This document shows positions 36,254 through 46,780 of a stretch of 52,062 bases of DNA, piece by piece. The notes below the pieces were generated by a model. That model did not search any database. It worked only from the letters and a program-made list of their open reading frames with translations, and was not told where the DNA came from. The stretch spans positions 1 through 52,062 of the forward strand of contig JAQZBU010000007.1 in NCBI GenBank assembly GCA_029237735.1. The letters run 5' to 3'. The DNA comes from Ramlibacter sp. (GTDB taxonomy: Bacteria > Pseudomonadota > Gammaproteobacteria > Burkholderiales > Burkholderiaceae_C). Made by a program: the position numbers and the translations under genes. The stretch's first letter is position 1. Each line of letters begins with the position of its first letter.

Positions 36254-37036
36254 TCACTCGGCCGGACCCGGCCGGGTCCTGTTCAAAAGAGCCCCGAGCA
36301 AGTCAAGCGGCAGCGGGAAAACGATGGTCGACGCGCGGTCGCCCGCCACCTGCGTCATCGTCTGGAGGTACCGCAGCTGCATTGCCTCGGGCTGCTGCGC
36401 CAGCATCTGGGCTGCTTCCAGCAGCGCCGCAGCCGCCTGTTTCTCGCCCTCGGCGTGGATGACTTTCGCCCTCCGCTCGCGCTCGGCTTCGGCCTGGCGG
36501 GCGATGGCGCGGATCATCGACTCGTTCAGGTCGATGTGCTTGATCTCCACGTTCGTGACCTTGATGCCCCAGCCGTCGGTTTGCGCGTCGAGGATGCGCT
36601 GGACGTCGATGTTCAGGCGCTCGCGCTCGGCGAGCATCTCGTCCAGCTCGTGCTTGCCCAGCACCACGCGCAGTGTCGTCTGCGCCAGCTGGCTCGTGGC
36701 AAAGAGGTAGTTCTCCACCTGGATGATGGCCTTCTGCGGGTCCATGACACGAAAGAAGACCACGGCGTTGACCTTCACTGAAACGTTGTCTCGCGAGATG
36801 ACGTCCTGCGGCTCCACGTCCATCGTCACGATGCGCAGGTCCACGCGCACCATCTTCTGGATACCGGGGATGAGGATCACCAACCCAGGCCCCTTGACCC
36901 GCCAGAACCGCCCCAGCTGGAACACGACGGCTCGTTCGTACTCACGCAGGATGCGGATCGACATGGCGAACAGCACGAGCAGCAGGGCGACGAGCGGCAG
37001 CAGCGCGCTGCCAATGCCAAGGTTGAAGATATTCAT
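36254..37036 (-). CDS. Slipin (stomatin-like SPFH membrane protein)
   Basis: The 260-residue protein has an N-terminal membrane segment (about residues 9-27) followed by an SPFH/Band-7 domain: [21 protein letters not shown] and [35 protein letters not shown] are diagnostic of prokaryotic slipins. A coiled coil (about 185-230, [24 protein letters not shown]) supports oligomerisation. Its ATG overlaps the stop of the NfeD gene (ATGA). Slipin-NfeD pairs are widespread, and in archaea the NfeD protease cleaves the slipin partner. Confidence 0.94.
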   Translation of the reverse strand: MNIFNLGIGSALLPLVALLLVLFAMSIRILREYERAVVFQLGRFWRVKGPGLVILIPGIQKMVRVDLRIVTMDVEPQDVISRDNVSVKVNAVVFFRVMDPQKAIIQVENYLFATSQLAQTTLRVVLGKHELDEMLAERERLNIDVQRILDAQTDGWGIKVTNVEIKHIDLNESMIRAIARQAEAERERRAKVIHAEGEKQAAAALLEAAQMLAQQPEAMQLRYLQTMTQVAGDRASTIVFPLPLDLLGALLNRTRPGPAE

Positions 37037-38445
37037 GATGCGAAGCCTCCTTGAGCTTGCGATTCCGTATCCGGCCCCACTCGAAGCGTGAGGCCGTCCA
37101 CGCCAATCACGCGGATGCGCTGGCCGGCGACGAGCGGCCCGTCGCCGGTGACCTTCCAGCGTTCGCCCAGCACCTCGGCCCAGACCTCGCCATCGGAGAC
37201 CTGCAGCACTTCGCCTGACGCGCCCAGCAGCACTTCCCGGCCACTCACCACGGGCCTGCGGCGTGCCTTGAGCGCCATCCCGCCGCCGAGCAGCACCACT
37301 GCCGCGGACGCGAGTGCCAATCCCACTACCAGCGGTACCGGCACGCCGACACCGGTGACGTCTTCATCGAACAGCAGAAGCCCGCCGGCGACCAGGGCCA
37401 CGATGCCGCCCACGCCGAGCACGCCGAAGCTCGGCGACAACAACTCCGCGACCATCAGCGCCATGCCGAGCAGCACGAGGCCCAACGCCGCATAGTTGAC
37501 AGGCAGCAGTTGCAGCGCGAACAGGGCCACCAGCAGGCTGATCGCTCCGGTCACGCCGGGGATGCCGTGGCCGGGCGAGGAGAACTCGAAGAACAGTCCC
37601 CAGATGCCGATCATCATCAGGATGAGCGCGACGCTCGGGTGGGTTATCGCAGCCAGCGCCTTTTGCCGCCAGTCGGGCAGGCGCACTTCAATGGTGGCGC
37701 CGCGCGTGGCGAGGCGCCGATCGGAGGACTGCACACGCACGCTACGGCCGTCGACCTGGGCCAGCAGGTCGTGCAGGTCCTTCGCAACGACATCGATCAC
37801 TTTTGATTGCAGGGCCTCGGCGGCGGTGAGGCTCACGGCCTCGCGCACCGCGCGCTCGGCCCATTCGGCGTTTCGACCCCTCAGTTGCGCCAGCCCGCGG
37901 ATGAAGGCCGCCGCATCGTGAACCTGTTTGGCTGTCATCGCGTCGCCCAGGCCCCCAGCCGGTGCGCTCGAGCCCGGGGCTGGGCTGCTGGCACCACCGG
38001 CGGGCCGGTCCGCCGGCGGTTTGCGGTCGCTGCCGGGCATCCCGATCGCCACGGGGGTAGCTGCGCCGAGGGTGGTGGCGGGCGCCATCGCGGCGATGTG
38101 GGCGGCGTAGAGGATGTACGTGCCGGCGCTTGCGGCTCTCGAGCCTTCGGGACTGACATACACGGCCACTGGAACCGGAGACGCGAGGATCGCCTGGATC
38201 ACCTGGCGCATGGAAGTGTCGAGGCCGCCGGGCGTGTCCAGCTGGATGACGACGAGCGGCGCGCCGCTCTCGCCGGCCTTCCGGATGCCGCGCACCAGGT
38301 AGTCGGCGCTGGCGGGGCCGATCGCATCCTGCAGCTGGAGCGCCACCACGGGTGCCGCGGAGGCTATTGCGCACGACAGGCTCAGCACCAGCACGACGGT
38401 GATCGAGCGCCACCGAAGGAGGATCGCCATGCCAATGGAACCCAT
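37033..38445 (-). CDS. NfeD family membrane-bound serine protease (ClpP-class)
   Basis: The product is an NfeD1b-type protein of about 470 residues. It has a signal peptide ([13 protein letters not shown]), a ClpP-like protease domain with LDTPGGLD and the catalytic serine in [12 protein letters not shown], with the lysine expected in the following helical part, then several membrane helices and a C-terminal OB-fold NfeD domain ([33 protein letters not shown]). It is coupled to the slipin gene. The start is uncertain: ATGs at 38490, 38445 and 38430 are in frame and none has a strong ribosome binding site; I chose 38445. An Ala/Gly/Pro-rich insert ([23 protein letters not shown]) interrupts the protease domain. 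Confidence 0.9.
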   Translation of the reverse strand: MGSIGMAILLRWRSITVVLVLSLSCAIASAAPVVALQLQDAIGPASADYLVRGIRKAGESGAPLVVIQLDTPGGLDTSMRQVIQAILASPVPVAVYVSPEGSRAASAGTYILYAAHIAAMAPATTLGAATPVAIGMPGSDRKPPADRPAGGASSPAPGSSAPAGGLGDAMTAKQVHDAAAFIRGLAQLRGRNAEWAERAVREAVSLTAAEALQSKVIDVVAKDLHDLLAQVDGRSVRVQSSDRRLATRGATIEVRLPDWRQKALAAITHPSVALILMMIGIWGLFFEFSSPGHGIPGVTGAISLLVALFALQLLPVNYAALGLVLLGMALMVAELLSPSFGVLGVGGIVALVAGGLLLFDEDVTGVGVPVPLVVGLALASAAVVLLGGGMALKARRRPVVSGREVLLGASGEVLQVSDGEVWAEVLGERWKVTGDGPLVAGQRIRVIGVDGLTLRVGPDTESQAQGGFAS

Positions 38446-38520
38446 TGAGCCACTATGCGCCTTTTCAGGCGCGGGCGCCAACCGGCGCATGGATGGGCAG
38501 GGGGTACGGCCGGCGGATTG

Positions 38521-39912
38521 TCAGCCCAGGCGGGCGCGGTGCCGGGCGATCTGCGCGCGGACCTGCGATGGCGCGGTGCCGCCCAGGACGTTGCGGGTGT
38601 CGAGCGACCCGCGCAGGGACAGCACGTCGTACACGTCCTTCTCTATCGCGGGGTTGAATTGTTTGAGTACCGTGAGAGGCAACTCGGACAAGTCCACCTG
38701 GTGCGCGATCGCGGCTTTGACCGCGTGCGCCACCGTCTCATGCGCATCGCGGAACGGCAGGCCCTTCTTCACGAGGTAGTCCGCGAGGTCGGTGGCCGTG
38801 GCATAGCCCTTGAGCGCGGCCTTTTCCATGGCCTGCGGCCTGGTGGTGATTCCGCCGACCATTTCCGCAAAGATGCGCAAGGTGTCCTTCAAGGTGTCCA
38901 CCGTGTCGAACAGCGGCTCCTTGTCTTCCTGGTTGTCCTTGTTGTAGGCCAGCGGCTGGCCCTTCATCAAGGTGATGAGGCCCATGAGATGGCCGACGAC
39001 CCGTCCTGTCTTGCCTCTCGCGAGCTCCGGCACGTCGGGGTTTTTCTTCTGCGGCATGATCGACGAACCCGTCGTGAAGCGGTCGGCGATCTCGATGAAT
39101 CCGAAGTTCTGACTCATCCATAACACCAGCTCCTCGGACAGCCGGCTGATGTGAATCATGGCAAGCGAAGCAGCCGCTGCGAATTCGATGGCGAAGTCCC
39201 GGTCGCTCACCGCGTCCAGCGAGTTCTGGCAGACGCCGTCCATCCCCAGCGTGCGCGCGACCAGTTCGCGGTCGAGCGGGTAACTGGTGCCCGCCAGGGC
39301 CGCGGCCCCGAGCGGCAGCTGGTTGACACGATTTCGCACGTCGGCCATGCGTTCGGCGTCGCGGCTGAACATCTCCACGTAGGCGAGCATGTGGTGGCCA
39401 AAGCTCACAGGCTGCGCCACCTGCAGGTGAGTGAACCCAGGCATGATGGTTTCGACATTCTTCTCCGCGAGGCCTAGCAGGGCCCGCTGCAGTTCGGCAA
39501 GCAACGCGGCGATCGCGTCGATCTCGCCACGCAGCCACAGCCGGACGTCCGTCGCGACCTGGTCATTGCGGCTGCGGCCGGTGTGCAGCCGCTTGCCGGC
39601 GTCCCCCGCCAGCTGGGTGAGGCGCGCCTCGATGTTCAGGTGCACGTCCTCGAGGTCCAGCTTCCATTCGAACGCGCCTGCTTCGATTTCGCGCGCGATC
39701 TGCGCCATGCCCTGCTCGATCGCCGCGAGGTCCGCCGAAGAGATGATCCCTTGCGCGGCCAGCATGCCCGCGTGCGCAAGCGAGCCCTCGATATCCGCCT
39801 TCCAAAGCCGCTGGTCGAAGAACACGCTAGCCGTGTACCGTTTCACCAGTTCGCTCATGGGCTCGGAAAATAGCGCCGACCAGGCCTGGGACTTCTTGTC
39901 GAATTGGTTCAT
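38521..39912 (-). CDS. argH: Argininosuccinate lyase ArgH
   Basis: ArgH splits argininosuccinate into arginine and fumarate, the last step of arginine synthesis. The 463-residue product has the superfamily signature [16 protein letters not shown], the [19 protein letters not shown] block with the catalytic region, and [17 protein letters not shown]. The ATG at 39912 gives the family start; the frame continues to 39966 without support. It is divergent from the LytS-type kinase gene, separated by 88 nt, and may be cotranscribed with nfeD and slipin downstream. Confidence 0.97.
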   Translation of the reverse strand: MNQFDKKSQAWSALFSEPMSELVKRYTASVFFDQRLWKADIEGSLAHAGMLAAQGIISSADLAAIEQGMAQIAREIEAGAFEWKLDLEDVHLNIEARLTQLAGDAGKRLHTGRSRNDQVATDVRLWLRGEIDAIAALLAELQRALLGLAEKNVETIMPGFTHLQVAQPVSFGHHMLAYVEMFSRDAERMADVRNRVNQLPLGAAALAGTSYPLDRELVARTLGMDGVCQNSLDAVSDRDFAIEFAAAASLAMIHISRLSEELVLWMSQNFGFIEIADRFTTGSSIMPQKKNPDVPELARGKTGRVVGHLMGLITLMKGQPLAYNKDNQEDKEPLFDTVDTLKDTLRIFAEMVGGITTRPQAMEKAALKGYATATDLADYLVKKGLPFRDAHETVAHAVKAAIAHQVDLSELPLTVLKQFNPAIEKDVYDVLSLRGSLDTRNVLGGTAPSQVRAQIARHRARLG

Positions 39913-40000
39913 AAAAGAGGGCAGGGGCTGGCGATTACTGGTTCGCCCCGGGGGTGGTTGCGGCAAGGATCACCAATAATCGGGCCAAAGCCAGCTGCTG

Positions 40001-41035
40001 ATGAAGGATTCACAGATTTTATCGACGTTCCAGGAGGGTGCCGCACCCGTGGCGCAGGCACGCCCGGCGCGGGCGCTGGTTTTCGACGCCTGCCACGTCG
40101 GGGTGATCCTTCGGGCCGTCCTCTACGTCGAGACCGTGATGTCGGTGGGCGCCATGTTCGGCGCGGTGACGCCGGCAGACTGGCTGCTGCGCGTGGCCAT
40201 CCTTAGTGTCGCCGCGCTGCCCGCCACGCTCGCATGGCTCATCGTCGCGTGCAGCCTCAAGAGGTTGCTCGCGCGGCTGCCGCCAGCCTGGCAGCAGGCC
40301 TTCGGCATGGCGCTGGGGGCGCTGGCGGGCCTCTATGGCTGCGCGATGATGGCCCTGATCGGCACCGCAAGCGCACCGTGGGTGGCTTCGGCATTCACCG
40401 GCGCAGTGCTGGCCGCGGCTCTGGTGGCGGCGCTGGCACTGCGGGCCAAGGGTCGCATGCCGGCGGACACCGCGGCGCGCCTGGCCGAACTGCAGGCCCG
40501 CATCCGCCCGCACTTTCTGTTCAACACCCTCAACAGCGCCATTGCGCTCGTCCGCGAAGACCCCGCCCGCGCGGAAGCGGTCCTGGAGGACTTGAGCGAC
40601 CTGTTTCGCCACGCCTTGATGGACCCGGGCGATTCCGTCACCCTGGCCGAGGAAGTGGCTCTGGCGCGACGATACCTGGACATCGAGCAGGTGCGCTTCG
40701 GCGACAGGCTGCAGGTCGAATGGGCGCTGGACCCGCTTGCCGGCAGCGCCCGCGTGCCGCCCCTGGTGCTGCAGCCGCTGGTTGAAAATGCCGTCAAGCA
40801 TGGCGTGGAGCCCAGCGCGGCGGGAGCGCAGGTCAAAGTCAGCACCCAGCGCCGCAGTGGCACCGTGGTGATCAAGGTTACCAACACCGTGCCGGCAGGG
40901 CAGGGCCGGCGCGGCCACGGCGTCGCGCAGGACAACGTGCGCGACCGGCTGCGCCTGCTGCATGACGTACAAGGGCAGTTCCAGGCCGCGCTGAAGAATG
41001 GGGTCTATCAGGTGAGGATGGAGGTGCCGGTATGA
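40001..41035 (+). CDS. LytS/AlgZ-type sensor histidine kinase
   Basis: This 344-residue kinase has four hydrophobic helices (about residues 30-145) and no large periplasmic domain, followed by a His_kinase (LytS/YehU-type) domain with the phospho-acceptor His171 in RIRPHFLFNTLNSA. The ATP-binding domain has the N box VLQPLVENAVKHGVEP and a glycine-rich GRRGHGVAQDNVRDRL. Its stop overlaps the response regulator ATG by 4 nt, so the pair is coupled. The arrangement next to argH resembles the algZ-algR locus of pseudomonads. The signal is unknown. Confidence 0.92.
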   Translation: MKDSQILSTFQEGAAPVAQARPARALVFDACHVGVILRAVLYVETVMSVGAMFGAVTPADWLLRVAILSVAALPATLAWLIVACSLKRLLARLPPAWQQAFGMALGALAGLYGCAMMALIGTASAPWVASAFTGAVLAAALVAALALRAKGRMPADTAARLAELQARIRPHFLFNTLNSAIALVREDPARAEAVLEDLSDLFRHALMDPGDSVTLAEEVALARRYLDIEQVRFGDRLQVEWALDPLAGSARVPPLVLQPLVENAVKHGVEPSAAGAQVKVSTQRRSGTVVIKVTNTVPAGQGRRGHGVAQDNVRDRLRLLHDVQGQFQAALKNGVYQVRMEVPV

Positions 41036-41772
41036 CGCTGCAACTACTGGTCGTGGACGACGAGCCGCTGGCTCGGTCGCGCCTGCGCACGCTGGTGGGT
41101 GACTGCCGCGCACCCGAGGCGGGTGTGGGCGGCGAAGCGGGCAATGCGACCCAGGCCATGGAACAACTGCAGCGCCTGCGCTTCGATGCGGTGCTGCTGG
41201 ACGTCCACATGCCCGGGGCCGACGGGCTCGCGCTGGCGCAGACCCTGCGCAGGATGCCGCAGCCGCCGGCGGTGGTGTTCGTCACCGCGCACACCGAACA
41301 CGCAGTGGCCGCATTCGAACTCGATGCCGTGGATTACCTCACCAAGCCCGTGCGCCTGGAGCGGCTTCAGACCGCGCTGCAGAAGGTGGAGCGGCTGCTG
41401 ACGGCGCGGGCCGGCGCCGCGGCAGCCACGGCACCCGAGGTGCTCCTCATCCAGGACCGCGGCCGCACCGAACGCGTGCCGCTGGGCGAAGTCCTGTATT
41501 TCAAGGCGGAACTGAAGTACATCACCGTGCGCACTGCCAGCAGGAGCTACATTCTGGATGCCTCGCTGAGCGAACTCGAGGAGCGCCATGCGGCGCACTT
41601 CCTGCGGGTGCACCGCAATGCGCTGGTGTCGCGGCGCGCTGTGCGCGCCCTGGAAAAACATTACGACCCCGAGGAGGGGGAGGGCTGGGCTGTCCGGCTC
41701 AATGGCATTGAAGACCTGCTGGCGGTGTCACGCCGGCAGCTCAGTGCGGTACGCGACGCAATAACTTCCTGA
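41032..41772 (+). CDS. LytTR-family response regulator
   Basis: The 246-residue regulator has a receiver domain (1-120) with the acidic pocket VVDDEP, phospho-acceptor Asp57 in VLLDVHMPG and the FVTAHTEHAVAAFELDAVDYLTKPV segment, and a C-terminal LytTR DNA-binding domain (about 142-246; FKAELKYITVRTASRSYILDASLSELEE is split over its start, and FLRVHRNALVSRRAV follows). It is coupled to the sensor kinase gene. The combination resembles AlgR of Pseudomonas. No target sites were recognised. Confidence 0.94.
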   Translation: MTLQLLVVDDEPLARSRLRTLVGDCRAPEAGVGGEAGNATQAMEQLQRLRFDAVLLDVHMPGADGLALAQTLRRMPQPPAVVFVTAHTEHAVAAFELDAVDYLTKPVRLERLQTALQKVERLLTARAGAAAATAPEVLLIQDRGRTERVPLGEVLYFKAELKYITVRTASRSYILDASLSELEERHAAHFLRVHRNALVSRRAVRALEKHYDPEEGEGWAVRLNGIEDLLAVSRRQLSAVRDAITS

Positions 41773-41785
41773 ACACAAAGGCACG

Positions 41786-42955
41786 ATGAACCCATCCGAA
41801 CTGCAGGGCGCGCCGGCGCCGCCTCCCTTGGCCGCCGACCCGGAGGATCCCTCGCACGTCCTGCTGCACGGGCCGACGGAAGTGCGAAGCGTGGCGCTCG
41901 TCGTGCTCACGGTGCTGGCCATACTGGCCACGCTCAAGTGGGCGAGCGCCTTCTTCATTCCGGTGATGATCGGCTTCATGTTCAGCTATGCGCTGTCCCC
42001 CATCATCGACACGGTCGAGCGGTGGCACATCCCTCGAACCATCAGCGCGGCGGTTCTGATCCTGGGTATTCTCGGCGGGGCGGGCGTCTCGGTCTGGGCC
42101 TTCGCGGACGACGCCAACCAGCTCGTCTCGTCCCTGCCTGACGCCGCCAAAAAGCTTCGCGACACGCTGAGGCGCACCAGCCGCTCCGAGAACGCCTTGG
42201 GCACCGTGCAGAAAGCAGCCGAGCAACTGGAAAAGGCCGCCCAGGACGCGAGCACAACCGCCCCGGCCGCGCGGGGCGTGCAGCGCGTCGTGGTCGAGAA
42301 GCCCGCCTTCAACATCCGCGACCACCTCTGGAGCGGTACGGTCGGTCTGGCCGCCTTGATAGGGCAGATCGTCGTCGTGACCTTTCTTACCTACTTCATG
42401 CTGATCTCCGGCGACACGTTCCGCCGCAAGCTGGTCAAGATCGCGGGGCCCACGCTCACGCACAAGAAGATCACGGTGCAGGCCCTGGACGAGATTACCG
42501 GCCAGATCCAGCGCTACCTGCTGGTCCAACTGCTGGCGAGCGTCGTCGTTGGCGTGACGACCGGACTCGCGTTCTGGGCATTGGGGTTGGAACATGCCGC
42601 CGTGTGGGGCTTCGCAGCCGGCGTCCTGAATCTCATTCCGTACATCGGCTCGTTCATTGTCACGGGCGTGGCCGGCACGGTAGCCTTCCTGCAGTTCGGC
42701 GAGATGGACATGGCGCTTGCGGTGGTCGGCGCCTCGCTTTTCATCAACACCATCGAGGGCAACCTGGTCGTGCCCTGGCTTACCAGCAAGGCAAGCCGCA
42801 TGAACCCGGTGGCGGTGTTTGTCGGCGTGCTCGCCTGGGGCTGGCTGTGGGGCGTATGGGGCCTGCTTCTGGGCATCCCCATCATGATGGTGATAAAGGC
42901 GGTCTGCGACCGGGTGGACGACCTGAAGCCCGTTGGCGAGCTGCTCGGAGATTAG
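41786..42955 (+). CDS. AI-2E/PerM family transporter
   Basis: The 389-residue protein has seven to eight membrane helices (first two about residues 39-85; then 175-200, 235-275, 282-300, 320-375) and the family patterns FFIPVMIGFMFSYALSPIIDTVER, GFAAGVLNLIPYIGSFIV and LLLGIPIMMVIKAVCDRV. Members include permeases for autoinducer-2 export and Na+/H+ antiporters, so the substrate is undefined. A central hydrophilic loop (about 110-170) is rich in Ala and charged residues. It starts 13 nt after the response regulator, so it may be in the same operon. Confidence 0.9.
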   Translation: MNPSELQGAPAPPPLAADPEDPSHVLLHGPTEVRSVALVVLTVLAILATLKWASAFFIPVMIGFMFSYALSPIIDTVERWHIPRTISAAVLILGILGGAGVSVWAFADDANQLVSSLPDAAKKLRDTLRRTSRSENALGTVQKAAEQLEKAAQDASTTAPAARGVQRVVVEKPAFNIRDHLWSGTVGLAALIGQIVVVTFLTYFMLISGDTFRRKLVKIAGPTLTHKKITVQALDEITGQIQRYLLVQLLASVVVGVTTGLAFWALGLEHAAVWGFAAGVLNLIPYIGSFIVTGVAGTVAFLQFGEMDMALAVVGASLFINTIEGNLVVPWLTSKASRMNPVAVFVGVLAWGWLWGVWGLLLGIPIMMVIKAVCDRVDDLKPVGELLGD

Positions 42956-42972
42956 TTGACAGGCCCTGGGCG

Positions 42973-45792
42973 TCAGCCGGTGTTTCGCAGCGCCGCAGCG
43001 ATGCCGTTGATCGATATGTGGATGCCGCGGCGCGCCCGGTCGTCCAGCTTGCCGCTGCGGTAGCGCCGCACCAGTTCGACCTGCAAGTGATGCAACGGGT
43101 CGATATAGGGAAAGCGGTGGCGGATCGAGCGCTGCAGCGCCGGATTGCCTGCCAGGCGCTGCTTCTCGCCGGTGATCGCCTGCAAGGCCTCAACGGTCAG
43201 ATGCCATTCGGCTTCGATCGCCCCGAAGATGCGCTTGCGCAGTTTCGCGTCGGGCACCAGTTCGGCGTAGCGCGACGCCAGTGCCAAATCGCTCTTGGCG
43301 AGCACCATGTCCATGTTCGACAGCAGCGCGCGGAAGAACGGCCACTGACGGTACATCTTCTGCAGCAGCGCCAGGGCGTCGCGGCGCGGCAGCGTGGGAT
43401 CGTCCTCGAGGAAGGCCCGCACCGCGGTGCCGAACCCATACCAGCCTGGCAGCGTCAGCCGGCACTGGCCCCAGCTGAAGCTCCAGGGGATCGCCCGCAG
43501 GTCTTCGATCCGATCCGTCGCCTTGCGCGAGGCCGGGCGCGAGCCGATGTTGAGCTCGGCGATCTCGCGGATCGGCGTGGAGCCGAAGAAATACTCAGTA
43601 AAGCCGGGTGTTTCGTAGACCAGCGCACGGTAAGCGGCCATGCTCGAATGCGACAGCGTTTCCGCTGCCTGCAGGAACGCGCGTGGCGCCATCTTGGTGG
43701 GTTGCAGCAGCGTGGCCTCCAGCGTGGCCGCCACCAACGTTTCCAGGTTGCGCCGGCCGATCTCGGGGTTGGCGTACTTGGAGCCGATCACTTCCCCCTG
43801 CTCTGTAAGGCGGAGCTGCCCGCGCACGGTGCCGGGTGGCTGCGCCAGGATGGCCTGGTAGCTCGGTCCGCCGCCGCGGCCCACCGTGCCGCCTCGGCCG
43901 TGGAACATCCGCAGCTGGATGTTGTGGCTGTTGGCGAGCTCATCGAACAGCGCCACCAATGAAATCTCGGCGCGGTACAGCTCCCAGTTGCTGGTGAAGA
44001 TGCCGCCGTCCTTGTTGCTGTCGCTGTAGCCCAGCATGATGTCCTGCTCGGCGCCAGAACGCTGGACCAGCCTGGCGATGCCGGGCAGGGCGTAGAACTC
44101 ACGCATGATGGGCGCGGCATTGCGCAGGTCGTCGATGGTTTCGAACAGCGGCACGACGATGAGCTGTGCCATGGCCTTGTCGTCGAGCGTGCCGGTCAGC
44201 AGGCCCACTTCCTTCTGGAGCAACAGCACTTCGAGCAAGTCGCTGGCGGTCTCCGTGTGGCTGATGATGTAGTGGCGGATTGCCTGCGGACCGAAGCGCT
44301 CCCGCATATGCCGCGCCATCTCGAAGATGTCGAGCTCCCTTCGGGCGAGCTCGGAATACTGCCCGCCGATCACGCGCAGCGGACGCGCATCCGTCAGCAA
44401 CTTCACCAGCAACGCGCGCCGCGCCTCTTCGTCGAGCTTTTCGTAATGGGGCTCGATCCGCGCCACCGAGAGCAATTCCGCGATCACCGCTTCATGCTGG
44501 TCCGAGCTCTGTCGCAAGTCGACGGTGGCAAGGTGGAAGCCGAACACCTCCACTGCGCGAATCAGCGGATGCAGACGCTGCTGCACCAGCGTCGAGCCAT
44601 GGTGCGCCAGCAGCGAAGCCTCGATGGTGCGCAGGTCGACCAGAAAATCCTCGGCGCGCAGATACGGGTTTTGTGGCGCGATCGCGTGACGGGCCGCTTC
44701 GCCGCCCGTCAACTCCTTGAGCGTGGCCGCAAGGCGCGCATAGATCCCGGTGAGGGCGCGGCGGTAGGGCTCGTCCAGGCGGTGCTCGCTCGCGTCGGGC
44801 GAGCTGTCGGCCAATGCGCGCATTTCTGGTGTCACGTCCACCAGCAGCGCGGACAACGATAGCTCGCCACCCAGGTAATGCACCTCGGTCAGGTAATGGC
44901 GCAGCGCTACCTCGGACTGGCGGCGCAACGCATATTCGAGCGTTTGCGCGCTCACGTTCGGGTTGCCGTCGCGGTCTCCGCCGATCCACTGGCCCATGCG
45001 CAGGAAGCTGGCCACGGGGTGGCTGCCCAGCTCACGCTCCAGTTCGGCGTAGATCTTGGGGATCTCGCGCAGGAACGTTGCTTCGTAGTAGCTGAGCGCG
45101 TTCTCGATTTCGTCGGCGACCGTGAGCTTGGTAAACCGCAGCAGCCTCGTCTGCCACAACTGCAGTACGCGCGCGCGCATCTGCGCCTCGTTGGCGGCCA
45201 GTTCGCGCGGGGCCAGCGCGTCCTTGGGCAGGGCACGGGACTTGATCTCGTCGCGCTGCGTCAGCAGGTTCGCGATATCCCGCTCGGCGTCCAGGATGCT
45301 CTTTCGCTGCACTTCGGTCGGGTGCGCTGTCAGCACGGGTGACAGGTGCGCCTGCGCCAGTGTGTTCGAGATGGCCTTGGTGCCGATGCCGGCCCAGCGC
45401 AGGCGGGCCAGCGCGACCTCGATGCTGCCTTCCTGCGTGTCGCCGGCGCGCTCGTGGATGGCGCGGCGGCGGATGTGGTGCCTGTCCTCGGCGAGGTTGG
45501 CCAGATGGCTGAAATAGGTGAAGGCGCGAATCACGCTCACCGTCTGCTCGCCCGACAACGACTTGAGCAGGCCCTTGAGCGCCTTGTCGGCCTCGTGGTC
45601 GGCGTCGCGCCGGAACGCGACCGACAGTTTGCGGATGCGTTCCACGAGCTCGTAGGCTTCGACACCTTCCTGCTCCCGGATGACGTCGCCGAGGATGCGG
45701 CCCAGCAGGCGGATGTCCTCGACCAGGGGGCGTTCGTTGTCGCGAGCCCGCCGGGAAGGCGATGTGAGGGATGTTGGCGGTGCTGAAGGCAT
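42973..45792 (-). CDS. ppc: Phosphoenolpyruvate carboxylase
   Basis: Ppc carboxylates phosphoenolpyruvate to oxaloacetate, filling the citric acid cycle. The 939-residue product has the two family signatures: [13 protein letters not shown] with the catalytic histidine, and [13 protein letters not shown] with the active-site lysine, then [14 protein letters not shown]. The C-terminus ends [11 protein letters not shown] as in this family. The frame has two candidate ATGs, 45822 and 45792; I chose the second because the first would lie in the shared promoter region. It is divergent from hemC. Confidence 0.97.
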   Translation of the reverse strand: MPSAPPTSLTSPSRRARDNERPLVEDIRLLGRILGDVIREQEGVEAYELVERIRKLSVAFRRDADHEADKALKGLLKSLSGEQTVSVIRAFTYFSHLANLAEDRHHIRRRAIHERAGDTQEGSIEVALARLRWAGIGTKAISNTLAQAHLSPVLTAHPTEVQRKSILDAERDIANLLTQRDEIKSRALPKDALAPRELAANEAQMRARVLQLWQTRLLRFTKLTVADEIENALSYYEATFLREIPKIYAELERELGSHPVASFLRMGQWIGGDRDGNPNVSAQTLEYALRRQSEVALRHYLTEVHYLGGELSLSALLVDVTPEMRALADSSPDASEHRLDEPYRRALTGIYARLAATLKELTGGEAARHAIAPQNPYLRAEDFLVDLRTIEASLLAHHGSTLVQQRLHPLIRAVEVFGFHLATVDLRQSSDQHEAVIAELLSVARIEPHYEKLDEEARRALLVKLLTDARPLRVIGGQYSELARRELDIFEMARHMRERFGPQAIRHYIISHTETASDLLEVLLLQKEVGLLTGTLDDKAMAQLIVVPLFETIDDLRNAAPIMREFYALPGIARLVQRSGAEQDIMLGYSDSNKDGGIFTSNWELYRAEISLVALFDELANSHNIQLRMFHGRGGTVGRGGGPSYQAILAQPPGTVRGQLRLTEQGEVIGSKYANPEIGRRNLETLVAATLEATLLQPTKMAPRAFLQAAETLSHSSMAAYRALVYETPGFTEYFFGSTPIREIAELNIGSRPASRKATDRIEDLRAIPWSFSWGQCRLTLPGWYGFGTAVRAFLEDDPTLPRRDALALLQKMYRQWPFFRALLSNMDMVLAKSDLALASRYAELVPDAKLRKRIFGAIEAEWHLTVEALQAITGEKQRLAGNPALQRSIRHRFPYIDPLHHLQVELVRRYRSGKLDDRARRGIHISINGIAAALRNTG

Positions 45793-45866
45793 GGGTTTGC
45801 TTATTTTTTCGGCAGCGCGCATGCTAGCATCGGATACCCCCCAAGCATTACAAACAGGTTACGAGA

Positions 45867-46769
45867 TTGAGCAAGCTAGTCATCGCCACCCGCGAAAGCC
45901 GCCTCGCGCTGTGGCAGGCGGAACATGTCAAGGCGCTGCTGGAGCAACGCGGGCATGAGGTAACGCTGCTGGGCATGACAACCAAAGGCGACCAGATCCT
46001 GGATCGATCCCTCAGCAAGGTCGGCGGCAAGGGCCTGTTCGTCAAGGAGCTGGAAGTTGCCCTGGAGGAAGGCCATGCCGACCTCGCCGTGCACTCGCTC
46101 AAGGACGTCCCGATGGACTTGCCCGAAGGTTTCGCGCTGGCCTGTGTGATGGAGCGCGAAGACCCGCGCGACGCTTTCGTGTCCAACCGCTACGCGGCGT
46201 TCGCGGACCTGCCGCAGGGCGCGGTGGTGGGCACGTCCAGCCTGCGGCGCGTGGTTTTGCTGCGCTCGTTGCGGCCGGACCTGAAGATCGAGCCCCTGCG
46301 AGGCAACCTCGACACGCGGCTGCGCAAGCTCGATGACGGCAACTACGACGCCATCGTGCTTGCCGCGGCGGGCCTGAAGCGCCTGGGCCTCGGCCAGCGC
46401 ATCCGGCAGGTGTTCGAGCCGGAACAGATGCTGCCCGCGGCCGGGCAGGGGGCACTGGGCATCGAGGTACGGGCGGATCGTGCGGACCTGCTGGACATCC
46501 TTTCCCCGCTGGCCCACCAGTCCACCTGGTTGGCGGTCGCGGCCGAGCGCGCCGTGAGCCGCGCCATGGGGGGCAGTTGCTCCATGCCGTTGGCGGCCTT
46601 CGCCACGTTCTCGGGCGAATACCTGCAGCTGCGTGCAGCATGGGGCGATCCGGACGTCGCTTCTGCGCTGGTGCGAGCCCAATCCGCCAGCGCGGCGGCC
46701 GACCTGACCCGCGCTGCGGAACTCGGCGCCCAGGTCGCCGGGCAACTTCGCGCCGCCGGCGCACACTGA
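45867..46769 (+). CDS. hemC: Hydroxymethylbilane synthase HemC (TTG start)
   Basis: HemC polymerises four porphobilinogen molecules to hydroxymethylbilane on a dipyrromethane cofactor. The 300-residue product begins [22 protein letters not shown], and the cofactor attaches to Cys238 in [13 protein letters not shown]. The [13 protein letters not shown] and HSLKDVPMD segments are typical. The first family residue is preceded only by a TTG (45867); an upstream AGGTT may serve as ribosome binding site. It heads the hemC-hemD-hemX-hemY cluster. Confidence 0.96.
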   Translation: MSKLVIATRESRLALWQAEHVKALLEQRGHEVTLLGMTTKGDQILDRSLSKVGGKGLFVKELEVALEEGHADLAVHSLKDVPMDLPEGFALACVMEREDPRDAFVSNRYAAFADLPQGAVVGTSSLRRVVLLRSLRPDLKIEPLRGNLDTRLRKLDDGNYDAIVLAAAGLKRLGLGQRIRQVFEPEQMLPAAGQGALGIEVRADRADLLDILSPLAHQSTWLAVAAERAVSRAMGGSCSMPLAAFATFSGEYLQLRAAWGDPDVASALVRAQSASAAADLTRAAELGAQVAGQLRAAGAH

Positions 46770-46780
46770 ACCTTCGCGCC

